From Sinanaerobacter chloroacetimidivorans (GTDB lineage: Bacteria; Bacillota; Clostridia; Peptostreptococcales; Anaerovoracaceae): a stretch of 64,000 bases of DNA. The notes beneath the pieces were generated by a model, which saw only the letters and a list, made by a program, of their open reading frames with translations, was not told the DNA's origin and did no database searches. The DNA lies in the NCBI RefSeq assembly GCF_018128545.1, contig NZ_JAGSND010000004.1, positions 142,861 to 206,860 on the forward strand, given 5' to 3'. A program made the translations under genes and the position numbers. Below are positions 26,482-34,685 of this stretch, in pieces (position 1 is the stretch's first letter; each line of letters opens with the position of its first letter).

Positions 26482-27789
26482 ATGGACTGGAAAACAATTT
26501 ACAGAGAAAGACTTACCACAGCAGAAGATGCGGTGAAAGTAATTCAATCCGGCGATGCAATCATTCCTTCTCATGCAGCCGCAGAACCAAAGCATATTAT
26601 TAACGCACTTCTTGCTAGAAAAGAAGTGCTCCAGAGTGTCCAAATCTGGCAGGGATTAAATGTAGGCGATGCCCCCTACGCCCAGCCAGAATATGCAGGA
26701 CACTTTATTGACATAAGTTTTTTCCTGGGAAAGAACAACCGTAAATGTATTCAATCAGGACAAGGCGAATTTCTTCCAATTCACTTCTATGCTCAGCCAA
26801 GGGCAATTAGAGAGAGCGCTATCAAATGTGATGTGGCGATGATTAGTTGTACACCGCCTGATGAAAATGGTTACGTTAATATGGGGATTTCATGCGATCA
26901 AACCAGAGTAATTGTTGAAACCGCGAAGATTACCATTGCTCAGGTGAATAAAAAAATGCCCAGAGTTTGCGGAGATACGCTTATCCATGTTTCAGAAATC
27001 GATTATTTTGTAGAATATGACGAAGATTTGTATGAAATTCCGTTAATCAAGAGTGATGATCCGATTGCGGAAAAAATCGGATATAATATTTCTACTCTGA
27101 TCCAGGATGGTGATACTTTACAGATGGGCCAGGGAACCATTCCCAATGCGATATTAAAGTTCTTGATGGATAAGAAAGATCTGGGGATACATACCGAAGT
27201 TTTTTCCGATAACCTGATTCCGCTTGTTGAAGCTGGTGTTGTAAACGGAGCTAAAAAATCTATCAACAACCGTAAGATTATTTCCACATTTATTCAAGGA
27301 ACCAGAGCCCTTTATGATTATGTAGACAATAATAATATGATTTGTTTAAAGCCTGTAAATTACACCAATGACGTTGCGGTAATTGCTTCTAATGACAACA
27401 TGGTAGCCATTAATTCTGCGCTGGAAGTAGACATGATGGGACAGGTGGTTGCAGACTCCATCGGAATCAAAACCTTCAGTGGAGTAGGCGGACAGCTGGA
27501 TTTCCTGCGCGGAGCCGAACAATCTAAAAATGGCAGACCGATTATAGCACTGCCTGCCACTGCTAAAAACGGAAGCATTTCCAGAATTGTAGCTTGTTTG
27601 AAGCCCGGAACCCCGGTTACGACCACAAGACAGGATGTCCATTATGTAGTCACGGAGTATGGTATTGCAAATCTGTTCGGTAAGCCCATCCGAGAAAGAG
27701 CGAAGCTCTTAACTCAAATCGCGGCTCCTCAATTTAGAGAGGAATTAGAAAAAGAGTTCTTTGACTATTACAAAAAAATAGGCGAATGA
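26482..27789 (+). CDS. CoA-transferase of the acetyl-CoA hydrolase/4-hydroxybutyrate CoA-transferase family
   Basis: A 435-residue family I CoA-transferase that moves CoA from acetyl-CoA (or another acyl-CoA) to a carboxylic acid. The catalytic Glu is E239 in HTEVFSDNL, which forms the glutamyl-CoA thioester in relatives such as AbfT and Cat2. C-terminal GGQLDFLRGAEQSKNG and VVTEYGIANLFGK segments are typical. In this operon it most likely activates the 2-hydroxy acid substrate to its CoA thioester and recovers CoA from the product acid. It has an AGGAGA site. Confidence 0.9.
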   Translation: MDWKTIYRERLTTAEDAVKVIQSGDAIIPSHAAAEPKHIINALLARKEVLQSVQIWQGLNVGDAPYAQPEYAGHFIDISFFLGKNNRKCIQSGQGEFLPIHFYAQPRAIRESAIKCDVAMISCTPPDENGYVNMGISCDQTRVIVETAKITIAQVNKKMPRVCGDTLIHVSEIDYFVEYDEDLYEIPLIKSDDPIAEKIGYNISTLIQDGDTLQMGQGTIPNAILKFLMDKKDLGIHTEVFSDNLIPLVEAGVVNGAKKSINNRKIISTFIQGTRALYDYVDNNNMICLKPVNYTNDVAVIASNDNMVAINSALEVDMMGQVVADSIGIKTFSGVGGQLDFLRGAEQSKNGRPIIALPATAKNGSISRIVACLKPGTPVTTTRQDVHYVVTEYGIANLFGKPIRERAKLLTQIAAPQFREELEKEFFDYYKKIGE

Positions 27790-27811
27790 AAATTTAAGGA
27801 GACATAAAGAG

Positions 27812-28888
27812 ATGCTCTCATTAGCAGCTCCAGGCAAATATCTGCAGGGAAGAAATCTTATCGAGAATATCAGCAGTCATATCAACGTGCTTGGCTCAAA
27901 ATTTGCAATTATTTGTGATGAAGTTGTACTGCAAATTATTGAGGAAAAGATAAATACAAGCTTCTCAAACAATAAAAATATGCATGGATTCATTCTTTTT
28001 CGGGGGGAGTCTACGCAAATTGAAGCTGAAAGAATTGCTTCTGTTGTGATTGAAAAAGGCTATCAGGTGATTGTCGGCATAGGCGGAGGTAAGACCATCG
28101 ATACAGCTAAACTTGCTGCGAACATTCTAGGTTTGCCATTGGCCGTTATTCCGACAGTCGCTTCATCCGATGCTCCCTGCAGTGCAATGTCGGTTATCTA
28201 CGACGAAGACGGAACTTTTATAATATCTTCTAAGATGAAAAGAAATCCTGATATGGTACTTGTAGATACGGAAATCATTTCGAAGGCTCCGGTGAGAACA
28301 TTGGTGGCAGGTATGGGAGATGCCTATGCTACATACTACGAGGCCAGGGCTTGCAGGCAGTCGGGGGCTAAGAATTTTAGCGGGGGAACTGCAACGGAAG
28401 CAGCCTATGATATGGCAGCGCTTTGCCGTAAATTATTGCTGGAATATGGTGAACAAGCGAAAGAAAGTACTGAAAAAAAGGAGTGGAGCACTGCTCTTGA
28501 AAGGATAGTAGAAGCCAACATCTATTTAAGCGGCGTAGGCTTTGAAAATAATGGTTGTGCTATTGCTCATGCCGTTTATAGTGGTATGACATCAATACTG
28601 AAACCATTTCCGGTTTTTCATGGAGAAGCAGTGGCCTTTGGAACGATTGTGCAATTAATAGCGGAGGGAGCTTACAAAAGCAATCAGAATGAATTGGACG
28701 AAACAATCAGATTTTATCAAAGAGTGGGATTGCCGCTGACCTTCGGGCAAATGGGCATTGATATTCCAACTGATAAACAGATTTATTCTATTGCCGAAGC
28801 CACCTGTACAAAAAGCAAAAACGCTTATAATATGCCTTTTCACGTAGATTCAAAAACCATATTCAATGCGCTGAAACTGACTTTGTAG
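27812..28888 (+). CDS. Glycerol dehydrogenase-like polyol dehydrogenase (GldA family), copy 1
   Basis: A 358-residue zinc/iron-type NAD-dependent dehydrogenase of the GldA branch. The nucleotide motif GIGGGKTIDTAK and metal ligands in GMGDAYATYYEAR (Asp), AIAHAVYSG (His) and FHGEAVAFG (His) are intact. The usual GldA stretch around the first His is here GFENNGCAIAH. A second member with the same ENNGCA variant lies at 45326-46426, so both may belong to a subfamily with another substrate than glycerol. Oxidation of a vicinal diol to a hydroxyketone is the likely chemistry. Confidence 0.85.
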   Translation: MLSLAAPGKYLQGRNLIENISSHINVLGSKFAIICDEVVLQIIEEKINTSFSNNKNMHGFILFRGESTQIEAERIASVVIEKGYQVIVGIGGGKTIDTAKLAANILGLPLAVIPTVASSDAPCSAMSVIYDEDGTFIISSKMKRNPDMVLVDTEIISKAPVRTLVAGMGDAYATYYEARACRQSGAKNFSGGTATEAAYDMAALCRKLLLEYGEQAKESTEKKEWSTALERIVEANIYLSGVGFENNGCAIAHAVYSGMTSILKPFPVFHGEAVAFGTIVQLIAEGAYKSNQNELDETIRFYQRVGLPLTFGQMGIDIPTDKQIYSIAEATCTKSKNAYNMPFHVDSKTIFNALKLTL

Positions 28889-28924
28889 GATCTCATAGAA
28901 TATATCTTAATCAAGAGGATAATC

Positions 28925-29683
28925 ATGATGGAATTGTTCAATATAAGAGGGAAAAAAGCCATCGTTACCGGGGGCAGCCGCGGCCTCGGCAAGGGAATGG
29001 CCCAGGGCCTCCATGATGCAGGAGTGGAGCTTGTCCTAATGGGGACAAATGAAACTGTGATAACCACAGCAAAAGAAATGGATTCCTCTGAAGCAAGAAC
29101 GTATGGTGTAATTGCAGATTTTAAAGAGGAAGAGGATGTTCGCAAAGCCTTTTACGAGGCACTGGAATTTCTTGGAGATATTGACATTCTTGTAAATAAT
29201 GCAGGAATGCAGATTAGACATCCAAGTGTGGAATTCCCGCTTCGGGATTGGGAACTGGTCTTGGCTGTTAATCTGACATCGGTATTTTTATTAAGTCAAT
29301 TGGCCGGGAAAATTATGCTTGAGAAAAACAGCGGCAAAATAATCAATATAGCCTCTCTGCTAAGTTTTTCTGGTGGATATACCGTTCCTGCTTATGCGGC
29401 CAGTAAAGGCGGAATCGCACAGCTTACAAAAGCGTTATCAAATGAATGGGCAGCCGGAGGTATCAATGTCAATGCAATTGCCCCGGGATATATGGACACG
29501 GATAATACGGCAGAAATCAAACAGGACCCCAAAAGATATGCACAAATATTGGAGAGAATCCCTGCAGGAAGATGGGGGAGCCCGGACGATCTTATAGGTG
29601 CTTTGATCTTTCTGTCTTCCCAAGCCTCAGATTATGTAAACGGATCGATTTTATCTGTTGACGGAGGGTGGATGGGTCGTTAA
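28925..29683 (+). CDS. SDR-family oxidoreductase (KduD/gluconate 5-dehydrogenase-like), copy 1
   Basis: A 252-residue classical SDR: cofactor motif TGGSRGLGKGMA (about 15-26), NNAGMQ, catalytic Ser in the IASLLSFSGG stretch and YAASKGG (Tyr and Lys). Close relatives interconvert a keto and a hydroxy group of sugar acids or 2-keto-3-deoxy acids. The last gene of the P2 unit, followed by a terminator. A paralogue is found in the P4 operon (33611-34387). The substrate is unknown. Confidence 0.87.
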   Translation: MMELFNIRGKKAIVTGGSRGLGKGMAQGLHDAGVELVLMGTNETVITTAKEMDSSEARTYGVIADFKEEEDVRKAFYEALEFLGDIDILVNNAGMQIRHPSVEFPLRDWELVLAVNLTSVFLLSQLAGKIMLEKNSGKIINIASLLSFSGGYTVPAYAASKGGIAQLTKALSNEWAAGGINVNAIAPGYMDTDNTAEIKQDPKRYAQILERIPAGRWGSPDDLIGALIFLSSQASDYVNGSILSVDGGWMGR

Positions 29684-29690
29684 GATAGAT

Positions 29691-29728
29691 AAAAAAACGT
29701 AAACGGATAAAACCATTTACGTTTTTTT
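29691..29728. terminator. Bidirectional terminator between the SDR and LarA-like genes
   Basis: AAAAAAACGTAAACGG pairs with CCATTTACGTTTTTTT (one mismatch) around a 6-base loop, with an A-run on one side and a T-run on the other. It ends the long P2 transcript and the convergent LarA-like transcript. Confidence 0.88.
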
Positions 29729-29750
29729 ATTTAAAAATTTTGAAAAATTG

Positions 29751-30977
29751 TTATACAATAAAAGAGGGATGAGAACTGCAATATTCAAGCATGTTCTCTG
29801 AAACCTCAATGTCAATAAGATGTAAGGTATCTTTTATTCTAACGATCTTTGGATTCGTTATGTCAATCTTAGGGCACGTCTGAAGGGCCGCCAATATTGT
29901 CTCCTCTTCCGTATCCAGCATAATCGGAATCCTTCCGGCTTCAGGATTGCCCGAAGCAATGCAATTTGCATAGGTGGAAACTTGATCTATGCTATCATAT
30001 ACATTTCTTGTGATGAAGTCTGCGATTCCTACTCCTGTTGCATTGCGATGGGTACCTTCGGACAGGCCTAAAACCACAATTCTCTTTATTTTAGGTCCCT
30101 TAAAATCAGTGATGGGACCTACAGACATTCTTCCCGTAATATTTGGATCCATGCCGGCTCCTGTAATATCTTTTCCGATTTGTTCAATGATGAGCACATC
30201 AATTTCATCAAATTGAAGCTTTGGCATCAGACTTTTACTGACAGACAGCAGCTTTGGCTCCTCTTCTATAAAATCCAAACCAGAGACGGCTTTTACCATA
30301 TGGATGTTTTCATGAGCATTTTCGATAATTGCAATTCCAAAACCGATATATTTCTTTTCTAAGATTACCTTGGCAACAGATGGAATGATCCTAGGGAACT
30401 CTCTGAAACCTTCCTGATGCAATCTGGAGCAGCCGTTATGCTTCCCCAGGCCGATGGCCAGCATTTTACAAAGGCCGCTTTCAATAGGAGCATCAAAGTC
30501 TGTGTGAACCTTGACTCTGGCAATCGGAATGATTATGTCTGCCTCCGACGCTATCTTATCAATATGAACAGGAATATCATCTTCTGTATTACCGATGATT
30601 ACTGTTTCCATAGAACTATGAATCGGAACACCGATATACTCCTCCGTAATTCCGTAACCCTCCAGAATTTCTTTCTGCATTTCTGCAACGCCGCCGCCAT
30701 GGCTCCCCATGGCCGGAACAATGAACGGATGGGATTCCAGTCTTAACAGGCAGTCAACAGTTGCTTTTACAATCTCCTTTAGGTTTGAAATCCCGCGGCT
30801 CCCTACCAGGACTGCAACGGAAGCTCCCTTGGGGATTCTGGATTTGATATTTTCCTTCATGATTTCTTCTGCAACTGCAACGGGAATCACTTCCAGCTTT
30901 TCATCAGGAAAGTGTTGTTTTACTTTAATCATTGCAGGCAGTTTCACTTCATATATTTTTTTCGGTAAAATAGGCAT
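29751..30977 (-). CDS. LarA-family (DUF2088) nickel-pincer racemase/epimerase homologue
   Basis: A 408-residue protein of the lactate racemase superfamily. The N-terminal segment has VGSRGISNLKEIV, then PAMGSHGGGVAEMQ (His93) and GVPIH (His120), with LGKHNGCSRLHQEG farther on; these resemble the nickel-pincer and substrate-binding regions. Known members racemise lactate, malate or phenyllactate, or epimerise gluconate at C2. No larB, larC or larE maturation gene is in the window. Its placement inside a hydroxyacid regulon suggests it sets the C2 configuration needed by the (R)-specific 2-hydroxyacyl-CoA dehydratase; this is inference. Leftward, with a GGAGG site; no sigma-54 site was found for it. 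Confidence 0.8.
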   Translation of the reverse strand: MPILPKKIYEVKLPAMIKVKQHFPDEKLEVIPVAVAEEIMKENIKSRIPKGASVAVLVGSRGISNLKEIVKATVDCLLRLESHPFIVPAMGSHGGGVAEMQKEILEGYGITEEYIGVPIHSSMETVIIGNTEDDIPVHIDKIASEADIIIPIARVKVHTDFDAPIESGLCKMLAIGLGKHNGCSRLHQEGFREFPRIIPSVAKVILEKKYIGFGIAIIENAHENIHMVKAVSGLDFIEEEPKLLSVSKSLMPKLQFDEIDVLIIEQIGKDITGAGMDPNITGRMSVGPITDFKGPKIKRIVVLGLSEGTHRNATGVGIADFITRNVYDSIDQVSTYANCIASGNPEAGRIPIMLDTEEETILAALQTCPKIDITNPKIVRIKDTLHLIDIEVSENMLEYCSSHPSFIV

Positions 30978-31089
30978 AATTAAACCTCCGCAAATCTACA
31001 TTATTTCTTGCGATTTCCAAATAAAAATTATGAATAAGCCTACTCTTTCATTTTATCAATGTTATATTAATAATGCAATTATTTATAAT

Positions 31090-31119
31090 GCATAAAAGTC
31101 TGTTTTCAGATTTTTATGC
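31090..31119. promoter_or_regulatory. 30-base inverted repeat upstream of P3
   Basis: GCATAAAA pairs with TTTTATGC, with inner TCTG/CAGA also complementary around TTTT, giving about 13 bp with one G-T. It lies 18 bases before the P3 -24 element in the gap between the divergent LarA-like and MDR genes, so it may be an operator for one or both. Confidence 0.5.
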
Positions 31120-31135
31120 GATACACTTTAGCAAT

Positions 31136-31150
31136 TGGCATTAAAGTTGC
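31136..31150 (+). promoter_or_regulatory. Sigma-54 promoter P3 (MDR oxidoreductase)
   Basis: TGGCATTAAAGTTGC: GG at 31137-31138, GC at 31149-31150, spacing 10. A transcript start near 31161 fits a short leader to the TTG start at 31205. No GATGC-N6-GCATC dyad was found upstream. Confidence 0.85.
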
Positions 31151-31204
31151 TTATCTTTTTAATTGAATAAGCCTAACAAAAAAATGAAGAAAGGAAGGAT
31201 TATA

Positions 31205-32203
31205 TTGAAAGCGATCGTCTTAGAGACAATAGGGTCCCTGGATGGACTAAAATATGTAGAGAACAGACCTGTACCGAATCCACAGAACGGAGAGATAAGG
31301 GTAAAGGTTTCCGCCGCAGGGTTAAATCCGGTCGATTATAAGCTCACTCTGGGATGGGGCGATGTGAATTGGAGCAGTCCCCCGGTCCTGGGTCTTGATG
31401 TTGCCGGTATCGTTGACAGTATCGGAGAAGGTGTTACAAAATTCTCCGTGGGTGACAGAGTTTATTATCATGGCAATTTGTCAAAAGTTAACGGAGGATT
31501 TGCCGAATATGCCTGCACGGATGAAAACTCGGTTTCTCTTATGCCTGAAGATCTTTCAATGTTGGCGGCAGCCTCCTTGCCATGCTCGGGATTTACTGCC
31601 TATCAAGCTGTTGTAAAGAAGCTTAGAGCCGAAAGGGGCAAAACGATTTTGATTCATGCGGGTGCCGGGGGAGTAGGCGGATATTCCATTCAGCTTGCGA
31701 AAATGAGAGGCCTCACGGTTTTTACAACTTGTTCCACAAAAAATATTGATTATGTAAAAGAACTAGGGGCAGATTTCGCACTGGATTATACAAAGGACGA
31801 CATTTATGTTAAAATTATGACAGAGACCCAGTCGAGAGGCGTTGATTATATCGTTAATACCTTGGATCGCGAAAGTGCAACCAAGGACATTGATATTCTT
31901 GCCTTTCACGGAGAGCTTGCTGCAATTGTGGAGCATCCGGATTTCAGCAGGATTCGGTTTTATGAGAAGGCTATGTCCATACATGAAGTCGCATTGGGAG
32001 GAGCACATCTAAATGGAGATCTGCAAGCCAAAAGACAGCTGGCAGAGATTGGAGATGAATTTGCGAAGCTGGTTGTTATGAAAAAAATCAAGCCTCTTTC
32101 CATTAAAAAAATTGAATTACATGAAGTGCCTCAATGTTTGGCAGAACTGGAGAGACGCCATGTCGCAGGGAAAATGGTAGCGCTGATAAATGATGCGGAA
32201 TAG
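31205..32203 (+). CDS. MDR-family NAD(P)-dependent oxidoreductase (quinone reductase-like)
   Basis: A 332-residue medium-chain dehydrogenase/reductase. The N-terminal GroES-like fold lacks the structural-zinc Cys cluster, and the nucleotide motif is HAGAGGVGGYSIQLAK, as in zinc-independent quinone oxidoreductases and enoyl reductases. It may reduce a reactive enone or aldehyde made in the pathway. The start is a TTG at 31205 behind GAAAGGAAGGA, giving the usual MKAIVLE opening; a farther upstream TTG at 31163 would sit at the predicted transcript start. Its stop overlaps the enhancer dyads for P4. No terminator is visible, so read-through into the P4 genes is possible. Confidence 0.82.
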   Translation: MKAIVLETIGSLDGLKYVENRPVPNPQNGEIRVKVSAAGLNPVDYKLTLGWGDVNWSSPPVLGLDVAGIVDSIGEGVTKFSVGDRVYYHGNLSKVNGGFAEYACTDENSVSLMPEDLSMLAAASLPCSGFTAYQAVVKKLRAERGKTILIHAGAGGVGGYSIQLAKMRGLTVFTTCSTKNIDYVKELGADFALDYTKDDIYVKIMTETQSRGVDYIVNTLDRESATKDIDILAFHGELAAIVEHPDFSRIRFYEKAMSIHEVALGGAHLNGDLQAKRQLAEIGDEFAKLVVMKKIKPLSIKKIELHEVPQCLAELERRHVAGKMVALINDAE

Positions 32204-32225
32204 CATTTTGATGTTGGTGCGCATC
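32192..32225. promoter_or_regulatory. Tandem enhancer dyads upstream of P4
   Basis: GATGCGGAATAGCATT (32192-32207) and GATGTTGGTGCGCATC (32210-32225) each match GATGC-N6-GCATC with one mismatch and are 18 bases apart. The first spans the stop codon of the MDR gene. The second ends 87 bases before the P4 -24. Confidence 0.65.
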
Positions 32226-32310
32226 AAAAACCATAATGACAGTGCTGCTTTCTCGTACAAAGATGAAAGAAATTAAAAGAAAAGAAAGAAGCATCGCCGC
32301 AACAATAGAG

Positions 32311-32325
32311 TGGCATAAAAATTGC
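32311..32325 (+). promoter_or_regulatory. Sigma-54 promoter P4 (Fe-ADH/SDR/MoaD/AOR operon)
   Basis: TGGCATAAAAATTGC: GG at 32312-32313 and GC at 32324-32325, spacing 10. The expected start near 32336 gives a leader of about 50 bases. Confidence 0.88.
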
Positions 32326-32385
32326 TCTAATAATATTTAACGTAGAATTACATCAGAAATTAATTAGAATTTAGGAGGGAACAAA

Positions 32386-33597
32386 ATGTTTAGAAAAGTT
32401 GCACAATTACCACTAGATTATGATCTATTTAAAGGCAAAAACTCTATATTCAATTGGTCTCCAGCCGGATCCGTTATTTTTGGTAATGGATCGGTTGCAA
32501 GAACAGGACAGGAAATAAAAAGGCTTGGAGGACAAAAAGTAGTAATATGCACAGATGAAGGTCTCGTTAAATTCGGGGTGGTCCAAAAAGTCACAGACTC
32601 TCTTGAAGAGGCAGGGGTTGAGTACATAGTATTTGATAAGTGCGAAGCAAATCCATCTGTGGAAACGGTAGAGGCTGTAGTGGAATTGGCAAAGAATGTG
32701 GATATGCTGATCGGTGTCGGCGGCGGAAGCTCCATAGACCCTGCTAAAGCAGCAGCTATTTTGATAACAAACGGCGGAAACATAAGAGATTATGAAGGCT
32801 GTGACGTTTTCAAAGAGCCTCCTTTACCTGTTATCGCAATACCTACCGCTGCCGGAACCGGTGCGGAAACAACTCCTTTCGCGGTTATCACAGATGTCCA
32901 GAAACAATGGAAAATGGCTATCGGCGGATCTTACAATATCGCTTCTCTTGCGATCTGTGATCCGGAACTTACGGCATCACTTCCTCCGATGTTTACAGCC
33001 GCAACTGGTATGGATGCACTGACTCATGCCATTGAAGGCTATGTATCAAGAGCTTTGGATCCTATTTCAGAGCCGATTTTGGAACAGGCTATCAAGTTAA
33101 TTGCAGGGGCACTTAGAAGAGCAACCTTTAAGGGAGAGTATGACAAGGATTCAAGATATGATATGATGCTCGGAAGTACTCTTGCCGGTATGGGATTCAC
33201 AAATACGATATTAGGAATCGCGCATTCCATGGCACATCCTCTGGGAGCAATGTTCCATGTGCCTCACGGTGTAGGAAATGCAATCTGTCTTCCTGTGGTC
33301 ATGCAGTTTAATATGTCCGCCAATCCTGAAAAAACCGCAGCGATAGCCAAACTATTCGGCAAGGATGTCTCTAATATGGATTTGATGGAAGCTGCACAGG
33401 TCGGCGTGAACTGTGTATTCCAGCTTCTGGAGGATCTTCCGATTCCGCCTCTCAGCAACTGGGGCGTAAAAGAATCCGATATTGACAAGCTGGCAGAGGA
33501 AGCGATGAAGGGCGGAGACAGATGGACAAATCCAAGAGAGACTACAATTGATGATTTCAAGGCCCTTTATGTAAAATGTTTGAAATTAAAAAAGTAA
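32386..33597 (+). CDS. Iron-containing alcohol dehydrogenase
   Basis: A 403-residue group III alcohol dehydrogenase, oxidising a primary alcohol or reducing an aldehyde with NAD(P). The nucleotide-binding GVGGGSSIDPAKA, PTAAGTGAETT, and metal ligands in DALTHAIEGY and GIAHSMAHPLGAMFHVPHG (H280, H284 and a further His) are intact. In the same operon as an aldehyde:ferredoxin oxidoreductase, it would supply or remove the aldehyde. First gene after P4, with a TAGGAGG site. Confidence 0.92.
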   Translation: MFRKVAQLPLDYDLFKGKNSIFNWSPAGSVIFGNGSVARTGQEIKRLGGQKVVICTDEGLVKFGVVQKVTDSLEEAGVEYIVFDKCEANPSVETVEAVVELAKNVDMLIGVGGGSSIDPAKAAAILITNGGNIRDYEGCDVFKEPPLPVIAIPTAAGTGAETTPFAVITDVQKQWKMAIGGSYNIASLAICDPELTASLPPMFTAATGMDALTHAIEGYVSRALDPISEPILEQAIKLIAGALRRATFKGEYDKDSRYDMMLGSTLAGMGFTNTILGIAHSMAHPLGAMFHVPHGVGNAICLPVVMQFNMSANPEKTAAIAKLFGKDVSNMDLMEAAQVGVNCVFQLLEDLPIPPLSNWGVKESDIDKLAEEAMKGGDRWTNPRETTIDDFKALYVKCLKLKK

Positions 33598-33610
33598 TAG
33601 GAGGGTTATT

Positions 33611-34387
33611 ATGACTTTCAAAAAGAAAAGCTTTGACTTGTCAGGAAAGGTTGCAGTAGTAATCGGCGGAACCAGAGGTATTGGAAGAGGTATTTCACTA
33701 ACACTTGCGGATCATGGTGCTGATGTGATTCCTGCAAGCAGAAATATCGAAAATGCGAAAAGTGTTGTGGCAGAGATAGAAGCAATAGGAAGAAAATCAA
33801 TGCTGGTAAGTATGGACTGCTCCAGCCAAGAACAGCTGATCAAGCTTAAGGATGATATCCTGAAAGAGTTCGGACATATCGATATCCTTGTCAATTCACA
33901 GGGCGTGGAAAGACGTGGCTATATTAAGGACTTTTCTTTGGAAGATTGGAGAACCGTTCTATCCGTTAACATCGATTCCGTTTTTCTGGCAACAAAGATC
34001 TTTGGAAATGTGATGATACAACAGGGCGCTGGGAAAATAATCAATATTGCATCCATGGCTTCCTTTTTAGGTCTGATTGAAGCTCCGGCCTATACCGCGA
34101 GCAAGGGTGCGGTTCTTCAATTCACAAAGGCTTCCGCGTTGGAATTTGCCCCCTATAACATCCAGGTAAACGGCATTGCCCCGGGCTGGTTTAAGACGGA
34201 GTTGACGCAGCCGGTACAGGATAATAAAGAACTATATGAGATGATAAAAAATAAAATTCCGGCTGGAGAATGGGGAGACGTTGAAGAGCTGGGAGCCTGT
34301 GCGGTATTCCTTTCCTCCAATGCCTCTGACTATGTAACCGGAGCCACAATCCCTGTGGACGGCGGATTTTTATATAATGGAGCGTAA
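33611..34387 (+). CDS. SDR-family oxidoreductase (KduD/gluconate 5-dehydrogenase-like), copy 2
   Basis: A 258-residue classical SDR with GGTRGIGRGIS as cofactor loop (the first Gly replaces the usual Thr), NSQGVERRG in place of the common NNAG, catalytic Ser in IASMASFLG and YTASKGA for Tyr and Lys. It is a diverged paralogue of the SDR at 28925-29683. Such enzymes handle keto groups of sugar acids and polyols. It starts 13 bases after the alcohol dehydrogenase stop behind AGGAGGG and touches the MoaD-like gene. Confidence 0.87.
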   Translation: MTFKKKSFDLSGKVAVVIGGTRGIGRGISLTLADHGADVIPASRNIENAKSVVAEIEAIGRKSMLVSMDCSSQEQLIKLKDDILKEFGHIDILVNSQGVERRGYIKDFSLEDWRTVLSVNIDSVFLATKIFGNVMIQQGAGKIINIASMASFLGLIEAPAYTASKGAVLQFTKASALEFAPYNIQVNGIAPGWFKTELTQPVQDNKELYEMIKNKIPAGEWGDVEELGACAVFLSSNASDYVTGATIPVDGGFLYNGA

Positions 34388-34388
34388 A

Positions 34389-34664
34389 GTGAAAATTAAA
34401 ATAAACGTGAGCCGTTTCTTAAATAAATACTTTACCAGTACTGGTGATCTAGAGCTGGTTGTCAAGGAAGATGCTGCTGTTAAAGATCTGCTGATTGCAT
34501 TGCAGGAACAGTATGGGGTGGAAATCTTGGGCAAAGTGAAAAATGATGTTCAACTGCGGAAATATTGTCTGGTGATTATTGACGGCAGGATTTCTCTCTT
34601 AAACGAAAGGGTCACTGGTAAAGAGCGGCAAATTAAGTTAGTACCGCCCATTAGTGGTGGATGA
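34389..34664 (+). CDS. MoaD/ThiS-family small sulfur-carrier-like protein
   Basis: A protein of about 91 residues with a ubiquitin-like beta-grasp pattern and the C-terminal di-Gly (ISGG) that is thiocarboxylated in MoaD. Its place directly before an aldehyde:ferredoxin oxidoreductase gene is a recurring arrangement and points to sulfur supply for, or assembly of, the tungsten-pterin cofactor. The GTG at 34389 is chosen because GGAG lies 6 bases before it; an in-frame ATG at 34377 overlaps the SDR gene and has no ribosome site. Confidence 0.85.
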   Translation: MKIKINVSRFLNKYFTSTGDLELVVKEDAAVKDLLIALQEQYGVEILGKVKNDVQLRKYCLVIIDGRISLLNERVTGKERQIKLVPPISGG

Positions 34665-34685
34665 TAAAGGAACAGGTGGTTATTT

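Noticed and set aside
30978..31136. Leftward sigma-54 promoter for the LarA-like gene
   Set aside because: I checked all GC-N10-CC patterns on the plus strand in this gap and found none.
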